Shown here piece after piece: positions 30,588-41,163 of a stretch of 64,000 bases of DNA. Numbering within the stretch: the first letter of the stretch is position 1; each line of letters opens with the position of its first letter. Origin of the DNA: Sphagnum compactum (Eukaryota; Bryophyta; Sphagnopsida; Sphagnales); assembly GCA_965153455.1 (NCBI GenBank), contig OZ234500.1:248001-312000 (forward strand). Reading direction: 5' to 3'. Both the position numbers and the translations under genes were made by a program. A model generated the notes under the pieces. That model searched no databases. It saw only the letters and a list, made by a program, of their open reading frames with translations, and was not told where the DNA came from.

Positions 30588-32016
30588 GTAGTGTATTCAA
30601 AGATCACCTTTTTCTTAACAACGATGTTATATAAATCGTGTGGATTGTCTTCCGAGGTTCTTTTGGCCATTCTTCTAAAAGAAATTTGAAAACATTCACC
30701 AGAAATATAGAAGGTTGCCTCCCTAAAATCTATAATTTGTACAGTTGTCGGCAATTGATGCTAGATTCTTTGGGGATGGTCACCAATGACACTGCAGCAG
30801 GACCGAAAAAATAGTGGATTGCACTTTCATCTAACTTGAATTGCAGACACATTTTTTTCGCCACAGAGCATACACCCTCTACTTTGCTTTCATGTACCAT
30901 GAAATGCAAATCTATGAACCTACACAACTATATCAGCTTCTTCATCCACCACTTTGTACCTAGAGCTTTCTTAGTAAATTGAAGATGCTCGAGTGACTCC
31001 ATTCCGAGAGTTTTCTCATATCTTCAGTTCTTGCAATCTCCTACTTTGCTAAACTTCTACTTCACTTCAATTTATTACAGATCATACCTTAAGGTTCTAT
31101 CTGCACTCCAGACTTGATTGTTCTAAAAAGCTGGTTAGTCATTACCAGGATAACTGGCACTGTAATTTTTACTGGTTATGTTATTCTTAACTACGGAGAA
31201 TGTCACAACCGTGTCGTGATCACTAAAAAACTCCTGAAACTTCAATTTCGACTTGTGATAAGATAGCCTCACAGAATTCCCGAAGAATTAGTAGACCATA
31301 CAGCAAAAAGATGAGCTGGCTTCACGACCTGCGCAGTATTGTCTGAGGTGCATTCCTTTGAGGAGCCTATTGATTCAAAAAGATTGAAATTGACTTCAAC
31401 ATGCCATTTTCTATTGAAATCGGACGTTCGAGGGAGTGACTCACATAAACATTCACATTTTACCAAGGTGGGAAAGAGCCAGCAACGGATCAAAGTTGTC
31501 GTTCAAGGTGAGAGTACTACATTGTCAAGTCAAATGGTAGGCAAGGCAATCTCCGAATTGATGCACCGAGAAGATGCAACTTGCGATCTAATTTCTCGTA
31601 GCCCCGGTCAACGTGACTTACTCCTTCAATGTGTGGGGTCCCCTCCGCTGCCATACCTGCAAGGACTAGAGCAGCTCCTGCTCTCAAATCTGCAGCCAAC
31701 ACTGGTGCTCCATACAGTGAAACTACACCCAGTGAAATGCAATGAACTCACCGAGTGTCCTTTGGAATTTGTTACATCCTCTCAGGACCTGGTTCGATGC
31801 TCACTTTGGCAACATTAACAATATTCCGAAAACAATCAGGACATGTCAGATGCTAACAGGCCGGTACATCATGAAGAGAATAAATTTGGATCCAATATGA
31901 AGTCTTTAGAGCCTCTGATCTTTATTCAAATGTCAATCAGTTGTGGACATGAATTCCACCATCCAGAGTTACCCACTAAATACACTTTGATTTCCATTAA
32001 CCAAGTGGCATTAAGT
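30588..32016. repeat. Duplicated segment, unit C
   Basis: It starts inside the unit sequence (TAGTGTATTCAAAGATCACC equals 9669 in A and 15518 in B), so its left part with the FKBP-like exon is missing. It continues to CCAAGTGGCATTAAGT at the same right boundary as unit A. Confidence 0.85.
31517..31702 (-). pseudogene. MurA-like C-terminal fragment, unit C
   Basis: The minus frame reads [19 protein letters not shown] followed by [15 protein letters not shown] and [11 protein letters not shown]. This copy keeps the [12 protein letters not shown] motif and the HVDRGYE motif intact and is the clearest evidence for MurA in the window. The gene around it is absent. Plants that keep MurA use it in plastid peptidoglycan synthesis. 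Confidence 0.65.
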
Positions 32017-33120
32017 CTGGGCAAGAATAGCCATTTGTTGCCCGAGCCCGTGCAACCCGTAGCATTGCCGGCCTCCAGTCGAATGGATCGCTCGATTGAC
32101 TTCTTGTCGTTCATGTTCCGTCGGGCTCAACCAGCTGGTGTCTCTGTGGGGTCCATCGGGTTGGAGGTCCAATGGTCTCTGCGCCATTGTACGCCAAAAC
32201 GCTGCGCTCTTGAACCGGCTCCACTGTTGCAGGTGCTTCCGCTCGGTATGTACTCCTCTTGCCTTTTTTTTTTTTTTTTTTCTGTCTGTTCGTTTTGCTG
32301 CATGGACCGGAATGCGCCTGAAGAATTGGTGGTTTTCCTTGGGGGCTCCGTTGGTGTGGTGCGCGACGGGTTTGTCGTCCCCCCACGGCAAAAACCCGTG
32401 TGGATGTGTGTCCCGCCTCCCGTGCCCGATCCAGCCGGCGGATTGCAACACCTGCATGTTCCTGGCATATGTTGTATGCGAGGCTGCGACCCCTTTCACG
32501 AGAGGTCTAAACCTTCGATTCCTAAAAAAACGTCGTCTTCTTGCATTTTTCACCGCTCGCATTTTTTGTTCGTAAAAAAGTCCTGGTTTTATTACGATTT
32601 CCCTTCAGTAAAAATCTCTCCTTGTTCGGGAGAAATTTCGGGCCCCCCCCCCCCCTTTAGCTAGGGAATTCGTCCCATTTAGTGCAGTTGCAGCTGCCGA
32701 CGTGCTACAATTTCCTCTCGTCAACGTTCCCATGCAATAACTTAAAATTCTTGATTGTTTGGAGGACGGGCGATCGGGTCTCCACGACCGTGACCTTGAA
32801 CCCAAAAATTCTTCCACTTCGGAGGTCTGGTTGCTGCCTGAGCGTCTTTTCCTTGCGGTCCCGATCTCGATGGGTGAATTTGCGCCCACCTTTGAGGCCG
32901 TGTCGCAAAAAAATAGCTGCGAGCGCCTTTTTTGGGCAGCCTCAAAAAATGGAGAATATGTTCTTACGTAAAAAACACGTCGTGCAAAAATATGTTGGAT
33001 TCTGCCGATCATATGTATAAGCGTATGTCGCGCTCGTGATGTGCCTTCCCGTGCTTTCGCTTTCTGTTTTCACAGCTCCCGTATGCGGTGTCAAGGTCAA
33101 TGACATCTGACAATGTGTCG
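32017..33120. other. G+C-richer unassigned stretch with homopolymer runs
   Basis: It contains an 18-bp T run near 32264 and a 14-bp C run near 32642. Open frames exist on both strands (up to 183 codons on minus at 32011-32562), but they overlap one another, have no motif and are favoured by the composition. It may be an inserted foreign or retroposed piece. Confidence 0.4.
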
Positions 33121-33137
33121 GCGCTTATTTGCTGCAG

Positions 33138-33206
33138 CAAAAGCAACTCCTGGAAGTAATCAAGGACACAGTTCTAGCACAGCTGGCTCATAAGTTCCCA
33201 TCTCAG
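33138..33206 (+). other. Exon-like segment with good splice borders
   Basis: TTTGCTGCAG precedes and GTAACG follows a 69-bp open segment encoding QKQLLEVIKDTVLAQLAHKF and three more residues. Length is a multiple of three. Neighbouring exons were not found, so it may be a remnant of a duplicated gene. Confidence 0.35.
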
Positions 33207-34460
33207 GTAACGATGGAGTGGAGTGCTCATATAAATTCCTTTTTCTCTCCGCATTCTTCAGAGACATCAAGTATTTTTTTGTGCTTCAAAAATGGTCATG
33301 TGAACCTTCAAATGTGAGTTAATGAACTTGTTTTTGGGAGCAGGAAATTGAAAATTTGAAAAGTGCCTGAGACCCATTGGTAGTGGTTTTGGGGTTTGAG
33401 CTCGTGTTCTATGCATCCAGAGGATAGCCCACTATGCTGGTAGATTGTTTCCTCCTCTGGATCCAGATCACCGTGACTCTGTGTGGTAAGTGGGACTTGG
33501 TGGATCCACCGTAACTCTGTGTGGTAAGTGGCACTACTGTGTACAAGGGTGGTGGACTGTCTTTCCACTGCAATATATGGATGCAAAGATAGCACAACGC
33601 ACGACGATTTCCTCTGGAATACCCTCCATCCCAGCCATGGGTAATACACTATTTTGGTTCACAGGTACACTACCAGGCACCAACCTGAATGATGTCAGTG
33701 ACCAAGCTGACGACCTCGTAGTTGTCCGTATCTTGAATAAAACGTGGGCTTTTTAAGTCCAAGTTTTGGACTGTCAATTTTCCCAAAATTGTTCTGACCT
33801 TCCATCCAATAGCTTACCAGTAATCCGAGCAAAAAGATTTAGTTTTCTCCCTCAAAAATTACGCATATACCTATTCAAGTAGTTATGGATACTCACCAGA
33901 ATTAGTCTCTTGCTCCTCCTTATGTGATCCTGTTCAGTGTCGATGAAGGCCTGGGCGATGGCCATGGGAGACAATGGAAGAGAAAGCCACTGTACCAGAC
34001 AGGCAACTACTGGCAAGGCTTGTCCTGGTCAGAGAGGAGGCTCACAGTCTATTGAGTGGTGGCCTTCTAGTCTAATGCAATGACAGACCCAAGTTCCGGA
34101 ATCTGCCACAGCCTGAGGTGGGTCCAAGATCAGCATATTGAGTTATTTTAATTGCGACTCACTGCATTAATGCCATAATACAGAATATGAAAAGGGCTTC
34201 TGGATATGAAAAGGGCTATTGAATCCACAAGATGACTTCTGAGCTCAATCCAGCTTGGATCTCATGGACATCAACCCAGAGACTTTTTTGTGGAGATGAT
34301 GCCAAAAGTTTGTGACTCGTGAGGCACTTACATCGGAGCTGTGTTTGGGACAGGGAACAAAACAATAGAAACCTTAACTTCTTCAAGTTTGCCCAGGCAT
34401 GCCGGTGGCATCGGCAAGGTTTCGACCACCTCTCGGCTGAGTACTTCTTTTTTTCCACTT
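33207..34460. other. Unassigned stretch
   Basis: No convincing gene. A possible exon with a Leu-Pro-Gly-Thr start lies at about 33664-33755 after TTCACAG. The two short copies of GTAACTCTGTGTGGTAAGTGG (33475-33530) form a small tandem repeat. Confidence 0.35.
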
Positions 34461-34469
34461 ATATACGTC

Positions 34470-35400
34470 GGCCCTCAGAACAAAAAAAAATATATGCGCA
34501 CTCGGGCCGCTGACCAGCATGGTCCGTAACCCTGCGTCGAGGCTAAGGAGGCGTTGCTGTCGCCGGCTTGTCCGTAGTCAATTTTACGGATTCTCCGGAC
34601 TTCGTGGTCGTAAGAGTCTTCCAAGTGGTCGCTCTCGTCGTCTTTTCGAAGGCGACGGGCCACCCTTCTGAAGTCGTTCTGAGGAGAATCACAAGGTCGG
34701 TCCTCAAAGGAAAATCCCTGTTCCGGATGACTTCGCTTCGGGTCCTGTCGGTGGGAAAGCTTCCTGTGAGTCGGGAGCTCCCTGTAGGCCCTCTTGTTCT
34801 CGGTCTTTCCCCCCTTCTTTTCTGTTTCTGTCTTTCTTTGTCCGGTCTTTGCTGTGGGGTCTGTTGCAGGCCGGGGGAATGGTTGAGTTTTCTCGTTGCT
34901 CTCGGAATTACAACAGAAACTCTGACCGTAGCTGAATCGCATCAAAATTCATTTTGGGACGAAGTGGCAGCCGGCGCACGAACCCTGCAGCTTACTGAGC
35001 AAGTCACAGCCGAGGTCTGAACCAAGGTGGAATACCATCTGAACCATCACAGAGTTAGCCTGTAGGTACCAGAAGTCGCCTGCGTGAAGTTTTGTAATTC
35101 CATGACTGGAGTCGTACTTTTGTTTGACCATATCAGGACCATATTTGCAAATAGTTTCACAATAATCTGCCTACCTGAAGTTTCAAGCAAACAGTTACAA
35201 ACCTGTGTGCACCCGGAGTTTCCGTCACATTTCCAATGACGTGAAAGATGAGGGAAAGCACACCTACTGTAGTCCATATAAATAGGCGTTTCAGAAAACA
35301 ATGGACAAGGTTGCGCAAAAATTGCTCCGGGCCAGATGTCCAGGGGCCACCCTCCGAAGGATGAAAGTAGCTGCAACAAACGGTGTTATGCTGTCAATGG
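34470..35400. repeat. Segment sharing pieces with the 17.8-18.5 kb block
   Basis: The pieces GTCTTTGCTGTGGGGTCTGTTGCAGG (34850 region) and the exon-like LIWSNKSTTPVMELQN (minus strand, about 35060-35130) recur at about 17815 and 18400 in the same order. A charged minus-strand open frame of 156 codons (34475-34945) lies here without a known motif. This is a diverged duplicate of the other block, not a gene I can name. Confidence 0.5.
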
Positions 35401-36079
35401 GTCTTCCGAGTCCCATCGTACGTAGGAAACAAGGAGGAGATGGATTAAGTGTCTGCGGATAAATAATTATCCACGGTGTCTCTTGACCTTCAAGGAAACC
35501 AAGTACCCCTGCAGGTATTCATTCCACCTTCTTAAACCAACCAAAGTCTTCAGGGAGTGCAGAAGGAGAGGCACCTCTGTGTCAAACCGTTCCCTGGGTC
35601 AGGTCCTCCTTGCCATTGACATAAGCGTGCCGCTTCATGCTGATCCTTCTATACCTTCTCCTGCAACTCTGCTAGTGCCCCCTTGCTGCAGCATTTTACT
35701 ACTCCGGTCTATCCCCTTGCACTATCTGCAAGCCCAAAAAGGTGAGCTCCTCGATGCATTTCCATACAGGTCGCCCAACCTAAAATGTTGGGGGCTAGTC
35801 CGTCTGGAGCTTCAACCCTAATTCAGCAAGTGATGAAAAAAAATAGTTGTCACCCTAAACCCACCCTGCACAAAAGAAATTCAGGCAACAAACCCTAAAC
35901 CCACCCGAAATACCCCGCTTCAATCAGCTTAGGTGACCCTACAACTCACATTACTAAATATTCAAGAAAATAAGACCAGACCCTAAACCCTTTGCGCAGG
36001 CAAGAAGCATTTTTGCAAGTGCCCGGCTAAACCTGGAAAATGGCAAGCTGTTAATGAGGCCAAAATCCAGAAGCTCGGG
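35401..36079. other. Unassigned stretch with telomere-like motifs
   Basis: Contains single AACCCTAAACCC motifs near 35853 and 35890 and a short TAAA microsatellite at 36096-36112. No gene seen. Confidence 0.4.
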
Positions 36080-36835
36080 GTCATTTTGGACAACTGAATA
36101 AATAAATAAATAAAGAGGTGCACCCCTTCCCCCCGGAACAATCAACCCTAAACCCTCAAACGACTCACCTTGCCCCCTTGAATAGTAAAAAGTTTGGAAA
36201 ATTTTAAAGTGGAATAGCCTATTGAGTAGATGGTGCTCATGACATCCGAAAAAACACCCATGAATGCCTAATGGCTACTTTCAACCGACCCCTACCCCAT
36301 AATGAATCTGTAAAAAAAAATAACCCCCTTCCCCTCCCTAGCCACTCCACAATGAAAAAAACATTTCCAGAAAAAAATGTACTCATTTCCCTCCTCCTCT
36401 TTCCACATTTCCAATGAACGGAAAACCCTAAACCCATTAACCTCCACCCCCCTCCCCCTCAATAGTAAAATAAAAAAAATAAAAAAAAATCAAGCTGCAC
36501 CCTTTCCCCCGTCGCACAACCAATACAATAAAAACCCTGGCCCTTCTCAACAGTAAAAAGTAATTTATCAAAATTACAAACAATAAAAAAAATAACAAAA
36601 AGTAACAAACCTTACCCCTTTCAACAGTAAAAAGTAATTTACAAAACTTACACATAGTAAAAAAAATAACAAAAAGTAACTAAAAGTGAAAAAGGTCAAC
36701 AAAAACAGCCCGGCACTCGCCTAAAAGAGCCCAGCACTGCTGTGTATTTTTCCTGGTCAAACAGCCCACAGCCCACGGCATTACACCCATAATGCCCGGA
36801 TCATACCTTGAGGGTTTAGGGTTTAGGGTTACATG
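36080..36835. repeat. Second C/A-rich repeat block with palindrome
   Basis: Same modules as 17.7-20.1 kb in the same order, ending with TCAAACAGCCCACAGCCCAC and the palindrome GGCATTAC-ACCC-ATAATGCC at 36777-36796, then GGATCATACCTTG as in the other copies. One arm has a single mismatch. Confidence 0.75.
36811..36830. repeat. Short interstitial telomere-like repeat
   Basis: AGGGTTTAGGGTTTAGGGTT is nearly three units of the plant telomere repeat TTTAGGG, directly after the C/A-rich block. Confidence 0.85.
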
Positions 36836-36849
36836 GGTGTTCCCACCAA

Positions 36850-39240
36850 AATTGAGTTTTTTTTTGGGGTTTTGAGGTGACCTACCCCCCATTTTCAAGG
36901 TTTATGGAGTTATGTTAAGTTTTGTCAAAATTAAATATTTTTATTTATTTTTTGACAAATTTATGGAGTTATGCCAAGTTTTGTCAAAAATATGGAATTG
37001 TACCAAGCTTTTGCCAAAATTATGAAAATATGTTAAGTTTTGCCAAAAAATGGAGTTATGTGAAGTTTTAGCAAAAATATAAAATATTTTGTAAGTAAAA
37101 CATAAGGGCATATTCTTGGATGAAAAACCCAAGAAGTTAATCAATATGGACGGACATACAATTTAATAGTGGGACCATAGTTGAAATAACAACAATAAAA
37201 TAAAAAGATGATTAGTAGTTGTAAAAATGATAAGATGTTGCAAATAACAAATAGTTGCATTTACTTACAAACTAAATGGTTACATAATACAATTTTTTAG
37301 TAATGTTTATTCCTTTTTTTGGTGGACATTTCCATATTTTATCATAATAAAGATTTATTTGCACTTTTGTTTGTAAATTTTGTGTTATTGTCTTTAAGCT
37401 TGTGGTTTGTTTTCTTTTTGTTTTAGAATTGAGACTTAGGTATGTATTTTCATCATTTGTTTTCATAGTTTTCATGCTCATAATAGGTATGCAATGGCAT
37501 ACAATCTTAGAACTACTTCCAAATTAACATCACTAGGCTAGTAAAACCCCAATAGTATCCTCTTTGTTGAAACTTAAATTTTAATTTTATTCATCAACAT
37601 CCCAATTGATTTTCGAAGCCCTATGAATGATGTCAAAATCATATCTCAAAAAATAAAGATTTAAAAAATAAAACGAAAACAGTGAAACAACCCAAAGTAA
37701 CTATGAAACATTCCCTTTCATGTAGAAATTATCACAAACATTAAACATAATGGAAGTTTTTAGAATATTTTAAATAAATATGTTTAGAAGTTTTAAAGAG
37801 TTTGTAAGAAAATCCAATTTCTTAAAATTCTAAAAGGAAAAAAAGGACATATCTTTGGCATGATTTTTGTTATGTAAAGCTTTTTGGTTCCAACATAGGT
37901 TAGATGGCAAGTTACCCTAGGTCTTGTCTATCTAATAAAGTAAATCACACATATTTGTTGTATATATCCATAAAGTAGAGGAAACACAATATCAATATTG
38001 AAATCTTTATTTTGGTTATTAATAAGGGGGGTGAGATTTTTTTTAAAAATTAAAAAATGCATTGCATTTAAATGAAAGCTAAAATATGATGAAACTTAAA
38101 TTACATTGAATTTTGTGATAATAAGCACATTAAGCTGCCCAAAAATTATAGTCACAAGTATAATCTTTGTGCAATTTATTTTTTTGGTAATGTATGGACA
38201 TCACATCTTGCATTTATTTTATTTTTTTTAAAGTATATTAGATTAACTTGAAACTTAATCTAATTATTTATTTAGTAAAATTCAACAAACAATGAAAAAC
38301 ATGAATATATCGAATATAGTTGTCACAAAATAATACTTGTCACAAAGTTTGAAAAAATTGCATATATACTTCAAAACTAAGGTTGTGAATGAAATTCTTG
38401 GGTGAATTTTCTTATGGTGTATGATATTGATATACATGAATTAAATCTAAGACCATTTAAAGATTTAAAAGTTTTTGGATGAAATTTCATTAAAAAAAAT
38501 GTGTGTTTTTTTGCATTTTTGAACAATAAAAGCATAAAAATATATTTTTAGGGGAAAAACCACCACCATATCAAAGATGAAGAGATTTTATAAATGGGCA
38601 TTAGTTTTTCAATTTTCTTTTGTTTGGTAGTGTTTCATGAACTACCAACATGAAGCCCTATGGCCGTTGAAAAATTATAAATTGTATCTTGTATGGACAT
38701 TAATTTTATCCAATTCTTTTCATCTAACTATTGGATCAAGATTAATTTTAACTCAAAGTTCACTTTGAGTTCCAAAATGTTGTCATGCAAATTTTTAAAT
38801 TTTTTGCTTGTGTTTATGATAGCCAAAGAATACCACCAAGATTTGAACTTATTGCATTCTATAATACTTGTTATACATCACCTTTTTTGGTGAAAAGTGA
38901 TTCACCCTTAATGTTTTTTCACCCCCTTATGAATAATAAGGTTTGAGATTTTTTTAAAAAGACAAATGATGAAAAGAAGACCCAAAGATAAGGTCATTTT
39001 ACAAATTTCTCTATTATGTTAAACAAATCAAGAAGAAAATGAAAAAGAAACAAAACAATTGCAAGTTTACTTGCCAATAGGTAACAAAGTAAATTGTGTG
39101 CAAATGGAAGGTGAATTAGATCAACCAAGGTGAACTAGCACCTACATTAAGGTAAGGATGTTGATGTATGAACACTTAGTGACTCAAAGGAAGCCAAATC
39201 CTAGGGGAAGGTTCTACTATTGATGGTGTCCAAAGAGAAG
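36850..39240. other. AT-rich non-genic stretch
   Basis: Very A+T-rich with degenerate short repeats near 36900-37080 (ATGTTAAGTTTTGCCAAAAA-like units). No gene, RNA or element recognised. Confidence 0.65.
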
Positions 39241-39289
39241 CGATAGCCCTTCTATAGCCACATCTAACACACCAAAGATCGTTAAGGTG

Positions 39290-40605
39290 TGGCAAAAATC
39301 AAAACATTTGGGATAAGCGGGGCAAAATTTGACAAATGGATAGAATCGGACATAAGCGGATAATTGTAGCATAACGGGGGCAAAAGTGGATAAATTTGGC
39401 AAAATTGAAAAGAAGTGGACAATTTTGGCATAAGCTGGAAAAACTTAAGGAAAAGTTGGGAATTTTGGCAGAAGTGGAAGAGAAGTGGATAAACGGGCAA
39501 TAATTGGACATAAAGGGATAAGTGGGGCATAAGGAGGGAATTTTTTGGAAAAGTTTGGCATAATTTGATGTAATGGGAGGAATTGGGCATAAGTTGGGAA
39601 AAGATGAAAAATGGGTAGAAGTTGGGAAAAAAAAATGGACAAATTGGTAAAAATGAAAATAATGAAATAAATTGGGCAAAAGGGGATAAGTTTTGGCATA
39701 ATAAGGTAAAAGTTGAGATGTTTAGCATAACAGGGGGAAAAGGGGATAAGTTTGGCATAAATTGGCAAAAGTTGATAAGCGGGGCATAATTTGGGCAAAA
39801 GGGGAGAATTTTGGCATAAGCGCGGAAATTTTGATAAGTTTGGGCTAATTTGGAGAGAATGCAAGGAGTTTGGCAAAAGTGAATAAGTTTGGCAAGATTT
39901 GAGAAGTTTGCGATGACGGGGGATAAGTTGATAACGTGGGCATAATTTGGGGAAAATGGGAAAACTTTGGCAGAATTTGTGATAAGTCCAGGAAAATTGA
40001 AAATTTTGACATAAGTTTGGGAAAGGTGGATAAATTGGCATAATTAGACATAAGTATACATATGTTTGGGATGATTCGGGCAAAAGCGGATAAGTTTGGT
40101 ATAGTCGGATAGAGGGGATAAGTTTGGCATAAGTTGAGGAAATATAATAATTTAGGCATAAGCGGGAAAAACTTGAAAGAAAAGTGGAAAATATGGGCAT
40201 AAGGGGGGCAAAAGTTTGATGAGTTTGGCATATGGGATAATAAAGAAGGAGTTTGGCATATGGGATAATAAAGAAGGAGTTTGGCATAAGGGAAGGAAAT
40301 TTGACAAATTTGTCATAAGTTTGGCAAAAGCGAATAAAAGGGCATAGCGGGAGGGAAGGGGATAAGTTTGGCATAAATTGGGCAAAATTTGAAAAGTTTG
40401 GCAAAACCGGGGCAAAGGTGGAAAAAGGTGGCATAATTAAGAGAAAAGTTGAGAAGGGTGGCATAAAGGGGGCAAAGGTGGATAAATTTGGCATAATGGG
40501 GGCAAAATTGGAAAATTGTGGCATAAGTAGGGCAAAAGTTGATAAGTTTGGCATAAGGGGGGCAAAACTTGATAAAGGTGGCATAAGCGCGGCAAAAGGG
40601 TATTT
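39290..40605. repeat. Degenerate 30-bp minisatellite, about 44 units
   Basis: Near 40460-40600 the unit is exactly 30 bp, each starting GGCATAA and continuing GGGGGCAAAA and TGATAAGTTT-like sequence. Toward 39300 the units decay and their length varies. The plus strand is almost free of C. Because 30 is a multiple of three and the unit lacks stops on the minus strand, a 404-codon antisense frame (39445-40659) of decapeptides like MPPLSTFAPL stays open; this is most likely a by-product. Confidence 0.92.
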
Positions 40606-40612
40606 GATGTAG

Positions 40613-41163
40613 CACTTGAGAGGGTCCATTCTCCCTCTCTGAACACACTGGATGAGCAATGCAAGTGCTCACAGTTTCAGGTGATCTAAATGAGCTGCTT
40701 GTATCATGATCTGAAAGTGATCGTGCCTTTGGTTGATTGCAGAAAATAGTGGATGAGCGCAACCAGAGAGTAACAAGCATGGAACACGAGTTAGCCATGC
40801 TTGAGGTGAGACTGCTGATTCTGTTAGGACAATTTCTTGGTCTCAAGAACCAAACACAAGACTTAGATAGGGCTTGCAATGCTTGATGGACTGTGTCCTG
40901 TAAACTCTTTTAAGCTGCTCATTGTGTGTTTGTAGCAGTGTTACTGGTATGCTAGTTGTACTTGTGTTGTTGCCAACTTGCAATCCTTCTAACCTGACTG
41001 TGAACACTATTTTGAGTAGCAGTGGGACAAGACATACAGAAAACTAACATAGTGGGCTTTGTAGGTGGAGTGTGCTACATTCAACTAGGAATTGCAGGAG
41101 TCTCATGCACGCCAAAGACGGGAGCAAAAGTGGCCTAATGAAGAAACTGTGCAGACTGCTTAG
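40613..41163 (+). pseudogene. Coiled-coil gene fragment, three exon-like segments
   Basis: Segments 40613-40680, 40743-40805 and 41098-41163 each follow an AG and precede a GT and read in one phase: LERVHSPSLNTLDEQCKCSQ, then KIVDERNQRVTSMEHELAML, then ESHARQRREQKWPNEE. The charged heptad-like text suggests a coiled coil. The last segment ends in TAG directly before GTAC, which may be a decayed CAG. The minisatellite fills the region upstream. I cannot name the family. Confidence 0.4.

Noticed and set aside
11235-31818. Plus-strand frames of 130-159 codons shared by units A, B and C (near 11235, 16261 and 31339) as a conserved gene
   Set aside because: The minus strand over part of these bases carries clear MurA motifs, the plus frames begin at non-ATG positions, and differences between copies are mostly amino-acid changing.
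32011-32562. 183-codon minus-strand frame as a gene
   Set aside because: It runs through a T homopolymer (poly-Lys) and overlaps equally long frames on the other strand. No motif seen.
39290-40605. CRISPR array
   Set aside because: Units are directly adjacent without unique spacers, and the window is plant nuclear DNA.
39445-40659. 404-codon minus-strand open frame as a protein gene
   Set aside because: It is produced by the 30-bp tandem repeat, whose length is a multiple of three and whose unit lacks stops on that strand. There is no start context, domain or splice evidence.
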